Source of the DNA: Xanthomonas sp. 3793
GTDB taxonomy: Bacteria; Pseudomonadota; Gammaproteobacteria; Xanthomonadales; Xanthomonadaceae
Assembly: GCF_024806835.1 (NCBI RefSeq)
Contig: NZ_JANTYU010000001.1
Coordinates: forward strand, 372,001 to 436,000
DNA length: 64,000 nt
Direction of reading: 5' to 3'
Part shown: positions 52,723-61,176 of the stretch, piece after piece
Position numbering within the stretch: position 1 is the stretch's first letter
How the letters are laid out: every line of letters begins with the position of its first letter
Translations under genes and position numbers: made by a program
Notes under the pieces: generated by a model
What the model was told of the DNA's origin: nothing
Databases searched by the model: none
The model's input: the letters and a program-made list of their open reading frames with translations, nothing else

Positions 52723-53823
52723 TCAGTGCGCGCCGTTGATGATGCGGTGTACCGAGTCGGCATAGCGCTGCAGTTGCTCCAGCGTCACGAATTCGTCGGC
52801 GGTATGCGCCTGGGCGATATCGCCCGGGCCATAGACCAGCGCGGTATAGCCGCCGGCGGAAAACAGCGAGGCCTCGGTCCAGAAATCCACCGCGTTGCCG
52901 ATCGGCAGGTCCAGCGCATCGGCCACATCGCGTGCGGCAAGGCGGCGTTCCTCCGCGCGTGCGATGTCACCCGACGGCAGGCTCGGCCCGCGAAAGGTTT
53001 CTTCGAAATGCGCTGCCGCAGGATCGGCAAAGCCGGCAAACGTGGCCAGCAAGCCGTCCACGTCCATCGACGGCAACGGACGAAAGCCAAACCGTAGTTC
53101 CGCCGCCGGCGCGATCATGTTGGCCTTGATGCCACCGTCGACGCGGCCGATGTTGAAGCGCAAGCCGGTCAGGCCGCCGAAGCGCGCATGCGCCAGCGAC
53201 TCGACATGGTCCAGCGCCTTGCCGCCCCAGCGCATCGCCTGGTGCAAGGCGCTGGCGGACGGATCCTGCTTGCCCGACGCATGCCCGGCACGCCCGGCAA
53301 AGCGCATCAGCACCGAACTGATGCCGCGATGCGCCAGCACTGCCTCGCTCATGGTCGGCTCGGCCACCAGCACCGCCTCGTAGGGCAAACCACGCGCCAG
53401 AAACGCAGCGATGCAGCGCGGGTCGTTGGCCTCTTCGTCGGAGGAAAACAGGAACGCGGCATCGCCGTCGCCGGCATTGGCCGCTGCCACCAACGCCGCC
53501 GCCGCGCCCTTGATATCGCACACCCCCAGACCGATCACACGGTCCTCGTTACGCCGCATCACATGCGGGTCCGCGCTCCAATGCGGCGAATCCGGCACCG
53601 TGTCCAGATGCACGTTGAACAGATACCTGGGAGTTCCGCGCACGGCATACAGGCTCACCGCACCGGCGCCGTGGTCGATCACCTCGACCTGGAAACCGGG
53701 CAGCTGCGCGCGCAGGTAGTCGAAGATGCCGCCCTCGGCAGCGATCGCCCGCGGCGGATTGCGGGTGTCGAAGGACACCAGCTTCTGCAGATGCGTCAGT
53801 GTGTTGTCGAGCAGTGTGGTCAT
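52723..53823 (-). CDS. argE: N-acetylcitrulline deacetylase (ArgE-like, M20 family)
   Basis: M20 metallo-deacylase of 366 residues. Metal ligands are visible as His72 and Asp74 (NVHLDT), Asp103 (GVCDIKGA), the Glu pair 130-131 (SSDEEAND), and a C-terminal His in AQAHTADEF. In this pathway carbamoylation happens on acetylornithine, so the substrate to be deacetylated is N-acetylcitrulline; the X. campestris homologue is described with that activity. The gene position between argG and the synthase/kinase fusion agrees. A 191-base gap containing a palindromic repeat separates it from argG. Confidence 0.92.
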   Translation of the reverse strand: MTTLLDNTLTHLQKLVSFDTRNPPRAIAAEGGIFDYLRAQLPGFQVEVIDHGAGAVSLYAVRGTPRYLFNVHLDTVPDSPHWSADPHVMRRNEDRVIGLGVCDIKGAAAALVAAANAGDGDAAFLFSSDEEANDPRCIAAFLARGLPYEAVLVAEPTMSEAVLAHRGISSVLMRFAGRAGHASGKQDPSASALHQAMRWGGKALDHVESLAHARFGGLTGLRFNIGRVDGGIKANMIAPAAELRFGFRPLPSMDVDGLLATFAGFADPAAAHFEETFRGPSLPSGDIARAEERRLAARDVADALDLPIGNAVDFWTEASLFSAGGYTALVYGPGDIAQAHTADEFVTLEQLQRYADSVHRIINGAH

Positions 53824-53941
53824 TGATCGCGTCTTATTGCGTCGGGTTGCGTGTGGTTGGTCTTTCTAACGCCCATCTAGCCGCTTCCACGCCTGCAGGG
53901 GAAGCGACCCGACAGGGCAGCTGGGGGCATGCGGCAGGTCG

Positions 53942-53988
53942 CCCTCATCCGGCGCTATGCGCCACCTTCTCCCGCGTGCGGGAGAAGG
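53942..53988. repeat. REP-like two-hairpin element, copy 1
   Basis: CCCTCATCC, a small hairpin GGCGC-TAT-GCGCC, then ACCTTCTCCCGC-GT-GCGGGAGAAGG. It lies in the argG-argE' gap. A second copy in opposite orientation is at 58759-58802. Confidence 0.85.
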
Positions 53989-54014
53989 AGCATAGGCTGC
54001 CTGCGGCGGTCGTC

Positions 54015-55259
54015 TCAGCGGTTGACCTGCGCGTAAAGCGTCGAGCTCATGCCGAACAGCTTGATGAAGCCTTCGGCCTCTTCCACGCCCCAGTCGGCCG
54101 ACTGCGCGTAGGTCGCGCCCTTGGTGTTGAGCAGGTGCGGCGAGCGCACCGCCACCGCATCGACGCGGCCGCCGCGGGTTTCCAGCGTCACTTCGCCGTT
54201 GACCTTGGCCTGCGAGGACTTCAGGAACGCCTCGATGTCGGTCTTGAGCGGGTCGTGATAGAAGCCTTCGTACACCAGCTCCACCCACTTGCGCGCCACG
54301 TCCGGCTTGAAGCGGTTCTGCTGCTTGGTCAGCACCGCATCTTCCAGCGCACGGTGCGCGGTGAGCAGCGAGATCAGGCCCGGCGCCTCGAACACGATGC
54401 GGCCCTTCAGGCCGATCACGGTGTCGCCGGTGTACACGCCGCGGCCCACGCCGTACTGGGCAAACAAGGTATTGAGCTTGGCCAGGATCTTGGCGCCCGG
54501 CAGCGGCTTGCCGTCCAGCTCCACCGCCTCGCCTTCGACGAACTTCAAGGTCACCGTCAACGCTTCGGTCGGCCACGCACTGCGCGGGGCGCACCAGCCA
54601 CGCGCCCCTTCGCCCGGCGCTTCCCAGCGGTCGATTTCGCCGCCGGACATGGTCAGGCCCAGCAAATTCTCGTTGATGGTGTAGGCCTGCTGTTTGGCGC
54701 GCACGCCGAAGCCGCGCGCTTCCAGATACTTCTGCTCGTAGGCGCGAGTCTGGGTGTGTTCCTTCTGGATCTCGCGGATCGGCGCGACGATCTGGTAATC
54801 GCCCAACGCCTTCACCGCCAGGTCGAAACGCACCTGGTCGTTACCCATGCCGGTGCAGCCGTGCGCAATGATGCGCGTGCCCAGCTCTTCGGCGCGCTTG
54901 AGCGCGGCATCGACGATCAGATAGCGGTCCGACACCAGCAACGGGTACTGGCCCTGGTAGCCCTCGCCCGCCCACACGAACGGCTTGACGAAGCCTTCCC
55001 AAATCGCCGGGCCACCATCGACGGTGACATGGCTGGCGGCGCCCAGCTCGGCGGCGCGCTTCTCGATGAAGTCGCGCTCCTCGGCATCCACACCGCCGGT
55101 ATCGGCAAACACGGTATGCACCGCATAACCACGCTCCTGCAGATACGGAATGCAGAAGCTGGTGTCGAGGCCGCCGGAGAACGCCAGGACGATGTCCTTC
55201 TTGCTGCCGGAATTGGAGAGTGGGGATTCGGGATTGGTAGAAGCGGTCTGCTGCGACAT
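54015..55259 (-). CDS. argG: Argininosuccinate synthase
   Basis: ATP-dependent condensation of citrulline with aspartate. 414 residues. The ATP-binding PP motif is [11 protein letters not shown] near residue 28, followed by [17 protein letters not shown] and [15 protein letters not shown]. The first 20 residues ([20 protein letters not shown]) precede the conserved core and are encoded by bases resembling a small intergenic repeat (about 55209-55240), so the N-terminal extension may be repeat-derived. An alternative later start is not evident. Confidence 0.94.
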   Translation of the reverse strand: MSQQTASTNPESPLSNSGSKKDIVLAFSGGLDTSFCIPYLQERGYAVHTVFADTGGVDAEERDFIEKRAAELGAASHVTVDGGPAIWEGFVKPFVWAGEGYQGQYPLLVSDRYLIVDAALKRAEELGTRIIAHGCTGMGNDQVRFDLAVKALGDYQIVAPIREIQKEHTQTRAYEQKYLEARGFGVRAKQQAYTINENLLGLTMSGGEIDRWEAPGEGARGWCAPRSAWPTEALTVTLKFVEGEAVELDGKPLPGAKILAKLNTLFAQYGVGRGVYTGDTVIGLKGRIVFEAPGLISLLTAHRALEDAVLTKQQNRFKPDVARKWVELVYEGFYHDPLKTDIEAFLKSSQAKVNGEVTLETRGGRVDAVAVRSPHLLNTKGATYAQSADWGVEEAEGFIKLFGMSSTLYAQVNR

Positions 55260-55343
55260 GGGGGTCTCTTTAGAAGTTGACTAGGTTGGGTCGGGAGCCG
55301 GGTTCGCCGTTGCGAATCCCAAATCCCCAATCACGAATCCCGG
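55209..55343. repeat. Pair of GGGATTCG-type repeats running into argG and argF'
   Basis: Two blocks in opposite orientation: 55209-55240 on the + strand (GGGGATTCGGGATTGG), inside the 5' end of argG, and 55312-55343 on the - strand (GGGATTCGTGATTGGGGATT), covering the argF' stop and the start of the intergenic gap. Short repeats of this type are common between Xanthomonas genes. Confidence 0.7.
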
Positions 55344-56356
55344 CTGCCCTGGCCCACCAGGGCAGCCATGATCGCCTTCTGCACATGCAGGCGATTCTCG
55401 GCTTCATCGATGGCGATGCAGTTGGGCGAATCCATCACCGCGTCGGTGGCCTTGACGTTGCGACGCAGCGGCAGGCAATGCGAGAACACGCCGTTGTTGG
55501 TCAGCGCCATCTTGCGTTCGTCGACGATGAAGTGCTGGTACTGGTCGCGGATCGGCTTTTCCGGCTCCCAGTTGCCGAAGAACGGCAGCGCGCCCCAGCT
55601 CTTGGCATAGACGACATCGGCGCCGGCGTAGGCGCTGTCGATGTCATGGCTGACCTGCAACGAGCCGCCGCTTTCGGCCACGTTCTGCGCCGCCCAGTCC
55701 ATGTAGCGCTGATCCAGGATGTAGTCCGGCGTCGGGCACAGCAGGGTCACGTCCATCCCCAAGCGGGTGGCGATGGTCAGCGCGGAATTGGCCACCGCAG
55801 TGTTGAGCGGCTTGGGGTGATAGGTCCAGGTCAGCACGTACTTCTTGCCGCGCAGATCCGGCGTACCGAAGTGCTCCTGCAAGGCCAGCGCATGCGCCAG
55901 CTCCTGGCACGGGTGGGTGATCGTCTCCATGTTGATCACCGGCACCGGCGAATACTTCGCGAAGCTTTTGAGCACCTGGTCCTCGCGGTCCTTGGACCAG
56001 TCGACGAACTTGGGAAACGCGCGCACACCGATCAAATCGACATAACGACCCAGCACGCGCGCCACTTCGGCGATGTGCTCTTCGGTGTCGCCATCCATCA
56101 CCGTGCCCAGGTTGAACTCGATCGGCCAGGCATCCTTGCCCGGCTGCAGCACCACCGCATGCCCACCCAACTGGAACGCGCCCAGCTCGAAGCTGGTGCG
56201 GGTGCGCATGGACGGGTTGAAGAACACCAGCGCGATCGACTTGCCCTTCAGCTCGCTTCCCAGCTTGTTGCGTTTGAACAACGCGGCCTGGGTCAACAGC
56301 GCGTCCAGTTCGGCGCGGCTCCAGTCCTGGGTGTTCAAGAAGTGCTTCAGTGACAT
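55331..56356 (-). CDS. argF': N-acetylornithine carbamoyltransferase
   Basis: Transcarbamylase of 341 residues that uses N-acetylornithine in place of ornithine. The carbamoyl-phosphate motif is SMRTRTS (49-55), followed by HPCQE and GVFSHCLPLRRN. The residues known to set acetylornithine specificity in the X. campestris enzyme are present, notably Trp77 and Glu92 in the stretch GKDAWPIEF...DGDTEEH. The ATG at 56356 (MSLKHFLNTQDW) gives the family length; the longer open frame upstream is not conserved-looking. First gene of the arginine cluster, 71 bases before argG. The last residues, GSRDS, are encoded by repeat sequence. Confidence 0.95.
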   Translation of the reverse strand: MSLKHFLNTQDWSRAELDALLTQAALFKRNKLGSELKGKSIALVFFNPSMRTRTSFELGAFQLGGHAVVLQPGKDAWPIEFNLGTVMDGDTEEHIAEVARVLGRYVDLIGVRAFPKFVDWSKDREDQVLKSFAKYSPVPVINMETITHPCQELAHALALQEHFGTPDLRGKKYVLTWTYHPKPLNTAVANSALTIATRLGMDVTLLCPTPDYILDQRYMDWAAQNVAESGGSLQVSHDIDSAYAGADVVYAKSWGALPFFGNWEPEKPIRDQYQHFIVDERKMALTNNGVFSHCLPLRRNVKATDAVMDSPNCIAIDEAENRLHVQKAIMAALVGQGSRDS

Positions 56357-56460
56357 CGATCGATCCTTTGCTGCGTGCTTCTGCTGCGTGGTCCGCCAGG
56401 AGCGACGGGGTGCGCGACATGCGCGTTTCTTGCGGTTGAAACTTTTGTGACGCCAAAACG

Positions 56461-56485
56461 AAAAAACCCAGCCTGTGGGCTGGGT
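56461..56485 (-). terminator. Intrinsic terminator between the 56666 gene and argF'
   Basis: Read on the - strand: ACCCAGCC, a 4-base loop, GGCTGGGT, then six T residues. It lies about 180 bases after the upstream gene and 105 bases before argF'. It most simply ends the upstream transcript; an attenuator in an argF' leader is the alternative. Confidence 0.85.
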
Positions 56486-56665
56486 CTTCAGAACGGACAG
56501 CAAAACGCCCCGGTTACCCAGCGAAAATGTGGGATTCCGGTCGGCGGGCACGCGAGGTCATGCCGGAGGCCATCCGGGCGGCGCTGGTGTCGTGCTGAAA
56601 GGGGATTGCTTGCATAGGGCGCGAATCCTCGCATGCATGCGGGCACGGCGCAACCGCCATGCGCC

Positions 56666-57178
56666 TCAGCGCGGCGGTGCGACGATGGCGTCGGGAATGT
56701 ACGGGGTCACCGACACCCGGATGCGCAGCCGGTTGCCCGGATCTTCCGGCAGCCGCGAGCGGTACTTGGTGCCCTTGTAGACGTAGTCCACGTCGAAGGC
56801 GATCGGGCGCCGGAACTCGCGCGGCACTTCCACGACCTTGCAATTGCGGCGGGTGCTGGTGGGCGGCACTGCCGCCGGCGTCGCCGGCTCGGGCCGACGC
56901 GAGAACATTTCCTTGACCGAATCGACCATGCGGTTGATGCGGCCCTCGTCCTCGACAGCGGCAACCGGCACCGGCGTCGCCTGTTCGGCCTCGCACTGTT
57001 CTTCGATGCGGGTGGCGCGCAGGGTCTGGTAGACCGGCTCGACATTGAGCACCTGCGCGTAATCCAGCTTGACGTTTTCGATCACGACGACCCGGTTTTT
57101 GACATCGGGCTCTGCCGCATGTGCCGGCAATGCCTGCCAGGCCAGCACACACAGCGTGGGGAACAGAAGAAGTCGCAT
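56666..57178 (-). CDS. Conserved extracytoplasmic protein of unknown function (UmoD-like core)
   Basis: 170 residues with a signal peptide (MRLLLFPTLCVLAWQALPAHA). The mature part has an N-terminal strand block (VIENVKLDYAQVLNVEPVYQ), a Cys at the end of RIEEQCE, a low-complexity Pro/Ala middle, a second Cys in RRNCKVVEVP, and a C-terminal block FDVDYVYKGTKYRSRLPEDP followed by GNRLRIRVSV. The last block resembles the 'DVxYxYxGxxYxxRLPYDPG' end of glycine-zipper surface proteins such as UmoD, but no glycine zipper is present. The two cysteines may form a disulphide. Divergent from cysS. Confidence 0.8.
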   Translation of the reverse strand: MRLLLFPTLCVLAWQALPAHAAEPDVKNRVVVIENVKLDYAQVLNVEPVYQTLRATRIEEQCEAEQATPVPVAAVEDEGRINRMVDSVKEMFSRRPEPATPAAVPPTSTRRNCKVVEVPREFRRPIAFDVDYVYKGTKYRSRLPEDPGNRLRIRVSVTPYIPDAIVAPPR

Positions 57179-57328
57179 CAGGACCGAAGGGGCGAAGCCA
57201 GGCAGTACGTAAGTGTATGGAGCTTGCGATCTCCGGGGCTGAACGCAGCCCATCCGGTCGCCGGTGTCGGCGTGCCGGTTCGCCATCTTGCCGCAAGGGG
57301 CTAGAATCGCGCGGTTACCCTTTTTCAG

Positions 57329-58750
57329 ATGCCGATGAGCCTGCGCCTGCACAACAACCTGACGCGGCGGGTCGAACCGTTCGCGCCGCTCGATCCGTCC
57401 TGCCCCACCCTGTATGTGTGCGGCCCTACCGTCTACAACTACGCGCATATCGGCAACGCCCGCGGCCCGGTGGTGTTCGACGTGCTGGCCGCGCTGCTGC
57501 GGCGGCGCTATGGCGCGCTGCGCTACGCACGCAACATCACCGACGTGGACGACAAGATCAACGCTGCCGCACAGGCGCAGGGCGTGCCGATCTCCACCAT
57601 CACCGACCGCTTCGCCGCGATCTATCGCCAGGACATGGCCGCGCTCGGCGTGGTGCCGCCGGATATCGAACCGGAGGCCACCGCGCATATTCCGCACATC
57701 GTGGCCATGATCGAGCAGCTGATCGAGGGCGGCCATGCCTATGCCGCCGAAGGCCATGTGCTGTTTGCAGTGGCCAGTTTCGACGGCTACGGCAAGCTGT
57801 CGCGGCGCGACCCCGACGAAATGCTGGCCGGTGCGCGCGTGGACGTGGCGCCGTACAAGCGCGACCCCGGCGACTTCGTGCTGTGGAAGCCGTCCAGCGA
57901 CGAGCTGCCCGGCTGGGAGTCGCCGTGGGGCCGCGGCCGCCCCGGCTGGCATATCGAATGCTCGGCGATGGCCGCCGCGCACCTGGGCCCGACCATCGAC
58001 ATCCATGCCGGCGGCGTGGACCTGCAGTTCCCGCATCACGAAAACGAAATCGCGCAAAGCGAATGCGCGCATGGCGGCGCCACCTTCGCCCGCTTCTGGC
58101 TGCACAACGGCATGCTCAATTTCAGCGGCGCCAAGATGAGCAAGTCGCTGGGCAACATCGAGACCGTGCACGACCTGATCGCCAAGCACCCGCCCGAAGC
58201 GCTGCGGCTTGCGCTATTGAGCGCGCATTACCGGCAGCCGCTGGATTGGTCGGATGCGCTGATCGAGGATCAGGTCAAGCGGCTCGACGGCTTGTACGGA
58301 ACCTTGCGGAGCCTGAAGGCGATCCAGGCGCAGGCAACGATTCCCGAGCAGATAGAAGACGCGCTCAGCGACGACCTCAACACACCGCTGGCGCTCGCGG
58401 TGCTGGCAAAGCTTGCGAAGGATGCGAACCGGGCGCTGCTGGAGCTTGCACCGGCCGGTGGCCCAGGCGATGGGCTCAGCGCGGAGAATCTTGCAGCATT
58501 GCAACGTGCCAAGGCCGAGCTGCTCGGGGCCGGAATGGCGCTGGGCCTGCTGCAGCAGGACCCGGCCACCTGGTTCGCGCGCGGCACCGATGCCGGCGAC
58601 GATGCGCGTATCACCGTGCTGGTCGAAGAACGCAATTCTGCCAAGAAAGCCAGGGACTTCGCCCGCGCCGATGCCATCCGCAAGCAGCTCGCCGACGAAG
58701 GCATCGTGCTGGAAGACACCCCGCAAGGCGTGCGCTGGAAGCGTGCCTGA
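57329..58750 (+). CDS. cysS: Cysteinyl-tRNA synthetase
   Basis: Class I synthetase of 473 residues. The HIGH-type motif is [10 protein letters not shown] and the KMSKS loop is KMSKSLGN. Zinc ligands are visible in [15 protein letters not shown] and [12 protein letters not shown]. The C-terminal anticodon-binding part ends [20 protein letters not shown], typical of CysRS. An ATG two codons downstream (MSLRLHNNL) is an equally good start. The 150-base region shared with the divergent secreted protein should hold both promoters. Confidence 0.96.
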   Translation: MPMSLRLHNNLTRRVEPFAPLDPSCPTLYVCGPTVYNYAHIGNARGPVVFDVLAALLRRRYGALRYARNITDVDDKINAAAQAQGVPISTITDRFAAIYRQDMAALGVVPPDIEPEATAHIPHIVAMIEQLIEGGHAYAAEGHVLFAVASFDGYGKLSRRDPDEMLAGARVDVAPYKRDPGDFVLWKPSSDELPGWESPWGRGRPGWHIECSAMAAAHLGPTIDIHAGGVDLQFPHHENEIAQSECAHGGATFARFWLHNGMLNFSGAKMSKSLGNIETVHDLIAKHPPEALRLALLSAHYRQPLDWSDALIEDQVKRLDGLYGTLRSLKAIQAQATIPEQIEDALSDDLNTPLALAVLAKLAKDANRALLELAPAGGPGDGLSAENLAALQRAKAELLGAGMALGLLQQDPATWFARGTDAGDDARITVLVEERNSAKKARDFARADAIRKQLADEGIVLEDTPQGVRWKRA

Positions 58751-58758
58751 CCTACTTT

Positions 58759-58802
58759 CCTTCTCCCGTCGGGAGAAGGTGCCCCGCAGGGGCGGATGAG
58801 GG
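58759..58802. repeat. REP-like two-hairpin element, copy 2 (inverted)
   Basis: The reverse complement reads CCCTCATCC, GCCCC-TGC-GGGGC, then ACCTTCTCCCG-ACGGGAGAAGG, the same plan as copy 1 with a different small hairpin. It begins 8 bases after the cysS stop and may also act as a 3' hairpin. Confidence 0.85.
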
Positions 58803-58885
58803 TACGGGCGAAGTCACATGCATGGCTTTTTTTGAGATGGGCGAAGCCACCCGCATCCAATTCCAGCCAGGCTTCGCCCGCACCC

Positions 58886-58917
58886 TCACCCCAACCCCTC
58901 TCCCGGAGGGAGAGGGG
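58886..58917. repeat. Second palindromic element before sufE
   Basis: CCCTCACCCC followed by a hairpin CCCCTCTCC / GGAGAGGGG. It resembles a separate class of short Xanthomonas intergenic palindromes. With copy 2 it fills most of the 215-base gap between cysS and sufE. Confidence 0.7.
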
Positions 58918-58965
58918 CTTTGACCGAACGCCCCTGGATTTTTTGCGAACGATTCTGGATTTTTG

Positions 58966-59403
58966 ATGACCAACTCCCCCTTCCCGCTAGAACCCACCGC
59001 CACCGATGCCCAGGCAGCGATCGCCGAGGAGTTCTCCTTCTTCGGCGACTGGTCCGAGCGCTACCAGTACCTGATCGACCTGGGCCGCAAGCTGCCGACC
59101 TTCCCGGAACAGTGGAAGACCGAAGAACACCGCCTGCATGGCTGCCAGTCGATGGTGTGGATCGTGCCCGAAGGCAATGCGCAACGGCTGGACTTCCATG
59201 CCGTCAGCGATTCGGCCATCGTGTCCGGGCTGATCTATCTCGCACTGCGCGTGTATTCCGGGCGTAGCGCGCAGGAAATCCTGGCCACCGAACCGGACTA
59301 CATCGCCGGCATTGGCCTGGCCAAGCACCTGTCGCCAACGCGCAGCAATGGGGTGGCCGCCATGCTGGCCTTCATCCGTGAAACGGCCCGCGCACAACAG
59401 TGA
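58966..59403 (+). CDS. sufE: SufE-family cysteine desulfurase activator
   Basis: 145 residues. SufE accepts persulphide sulphur from the desulfurase SufS and passes it to the iron-sulphur scaffold. The acceptor Cys60 lies in HRLHGCQSMVW, the family hallmark, preceded by DWSERYQYLIDLGRKLP. The ATG at 58966 is used; a TTG one codon earlier is less likely. No suf genes are adjacent. Its stop overlaps the start of the next gene by four bases (GTGA). Confidence 0.93.
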   Translation: MTNSPFPLEPTATDAQAAIAEEFSFFGDWSERYQYLIDLGRKLPTFPEQWKTEEHRLHGCQSMVWIVPEGNAQRLDFHAVSDSAIVSGLIYLALRVYSGRSAQEILATEPDYIAGIGLAKHLSPTRSNGVAAMLAFIRETARAQQ

Positions 59404-60650
59404 GTACGCCGACGCCCTCGCCCACCGACTCGCTGCGCACGCTGTTCGCCCATCCTGGCTTCGGCCTGGTGTTGCTGTACCGCGTCGCGGCGATGCTGTC
59501 GTATCAGGTCGTGGCAGTCACGGTCGGATGGCACATCTATGAGATCACGCGCAATCCGCTGTCGCTGGGGCTGATCGGCCTTGCCGAAATCCTGCCGTTC
59601 TTCTGCATCGCGCCGTTTGCCGGCTATCTGGTCGACCATCTGCCGCGCAGGCGCCTGGGCATGGTCGCAGTGCTGGGGCTGGTGACCACGGCACTGCTGT
59701 TGATGGCAGTCGCGCAGGGCTGGCTACCCATCCAGGGCGTATGGCCGATCTACGCTGCCATTGCATTGACCGGCGCGGCGCGCTCGTTCCTGTCGCCGGT
59801 CTACAACGCCTTGTTCGCGCGTGCGTTGCCGCGCGAAGCGTTCGCACGCGGCGCCAGCATCGGCAGCGTCACCTTCCAGGCCGGCATGGTGATCGGCCCG
59901 GCACTGGGCGGCGTGCTGGTCGGCTGGGGCGGCAAGGGACTGGCCTATGGCGTGGCCGCCGGCGTGGCGCTGGTGGCGATCCTGGCCCTGGCGCTGTTGC
60001 GCGTCAGCGAGCCGGTCAACGCCGGCCCGCGCGCACCGATCTTCCGCAGCATCGCCGAAGGTGCGCAGTTCGTGCTCTCCAACCAGATCATGCTGGGCGC
60101 GATGGCGTTGGACATGTTTTCGGTGTTGCTGGGCGGCGCGGTCTCGATGTTGCCCGCCTTCATCCAGGAAATCCTGCATTATGGCCCCGAAGGCCTGGGC
60201 ATCCTGCGCGGTGCGCCGGCGCTTGGCTCGATCGTGGTCGGTGTGTGGCTGGCGCGGCACCCGCTGCAGCGCAATGCCGGACGCATCCTGATGCTGTCGG
60301 TGGCCGGCTTCGGGCTGTGCACCATCGCCTTCGGCCTGTCGCGGCACTTCTGGCTGTCGGCGGCGATCCTGCTGGTCTACGGCATGTGCGACGGCGTGTC
60401 GGTGGTAGTACGGCAAACCATCCTGCAGCTCGCCACACCGGACGCGATGCGTGGCCGGGTGTCGTCGATCAACGGCATCTTCATCGGCTCGTCCAACGAA
60501 CTGGGCGCGTTCTACGACGGCGTCATGGCACGGCTGGTCGGGCTGGTGCCGGCAGTCGTCATCGGCGGCTGCGTCACCCTGGGCGTGGTGGCGACCACGG
60601 CCTGGAAGGCCCCGCGGCTACGCAAACTGGATTTACGCGACCTGCAATAA
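59400..60650 (+). CDS. MFS transporter, EntS-like (MFS_3) exporter
   Basis: 416 residues with about twelve membrane helices. It starts at a GTG overlapping the sufE stop. FGLVLLYRVAAMLSYQVVAVTVGWHIYEIT at the start, PFAGYLVDHLPRRRLGMVAV (the MFS loop 2-3 motif) and ATPDAMRGRVSSINGIFIGSSNELG are typical of the family that contains the enterobactin exporter EntS. No siderophore genes are near, so the substrate is open. Coupling to sufE may simply be positional. Confidence 0.85.
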   Translation: MSTPTPSPTDSLRTLFAHPGFGLVLLYRVAAMLSYQVVAVTVGWHIYEITRNPLSLGLIGLAEILPFFCIAPFAGYLVDHLPRRRLGMVAVLGLVTTALLLMAVAQGWLPIQGVWPIYAAIALTGAARSFLSPVYNALFARALPREAFARGASIGSVTFQAGMVIGPALGGVLVGWGGKGLAYGVAAGVALVAILALALLRVSEPVNAGPRAPIFRSIAEGAQFVLSNQIMLGAMALDMFSVLLGGAVSMLPAFIQEILHYGPEGLGILRGAPALGSIVVGVWLARHPLQRNAGRILMLSVAGFGLCTIAFGLSRHFWLSAAILLVYGMCDGVSVVVRQTILQLATPDAMRGRVSSINGIFIGSSNELGAFYDGVMARLVGLVPAVVIGGCVTLGVVATTAWKAPRLRKLDLRDLQ

Positions 60651-60800
60651 GCGCAGCTCACAAGACGGCTGCGCGCAGTGCAGGACGGGCGCAGTCGGTG
60701 CTCGGCGCGGCAGCGGATACCGCGTGCGCGGGTGATGCGCGCTGCGGCTAGGCCCGCCCATGACTGCCCGCCACGTGTTGCCGGAGGCCCCGAGCCTAGT

Positions 60801-61030
60801 CTGGCGAGGCAACCCCGGTTGCAGATCCCGCCGGTGCCTGTGATAACGGCTACGTGCGCGTTATCGGACGCTCCGCTCCAGGCCAGGCCAGGCAACGGTT
60901 GCACATGCCGCCGTTGCCTATGCCCAGTGCTTGCTACGTGTCGTCAAACGCTCAAGCCAAGCCTGGCGAGGGGGGCTGCGTATGCCGCCAGTCCCTGCAC
61001 CGCTTGCGCGCGCTCGCGTTGCGGCAGTCG
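60801..61030. repeat. Degenerate tandem repeat, three copies of about 80 bp, in a 526-base gene-free stretch
   Basis: Copies begin near 60801 (CTGGCGAGGCAACC), 60884 (CAGGCCAGGCAACGG) and 60963 (CTGGCGAGGGGGGC). Each continues with a [GC]TTGC/CTGC step, a CCGCC block and an ACG/GTCG-rich end; similarity between copies is moderate. No convincing reading frame is present, and the first 150 bases of the gap show nothing. The stretch ends at the dksA terminator. Confidence 0.55.
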
Positions 61031-61124
61031 ATGCAACCGCATTAAGCGGCCACGCAAGACGCGGCGTGACCTGACACCTGCAACGGCGCGCCACCACAAC
61101 GGCCTGCGGCACCCCACCGCCACA

Positions 61125-61151
61125 CAAAAAACCCCCGCACATGGCGGGGGT
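61125..61151 (-). terminator. Intrinsic terminator of dksA
   Basis: On the - strand: ACCCCCGC, a 5-base loop, GCGGGGGT, then six T residues, starting 25 bases after the dksA stop. Confidence 0.92.
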
Positions 61152-61176
61152 CTTCAATGCGAACGGAGGATGACGA

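Noticed and set aside
56357..56485. Arginine attenuator leader before argF'
   Set aside because: A terminator is present, but I see no leader peptide rich in Arg codons and no alternative antiterminator stem; ending the upstream gene is simpler.
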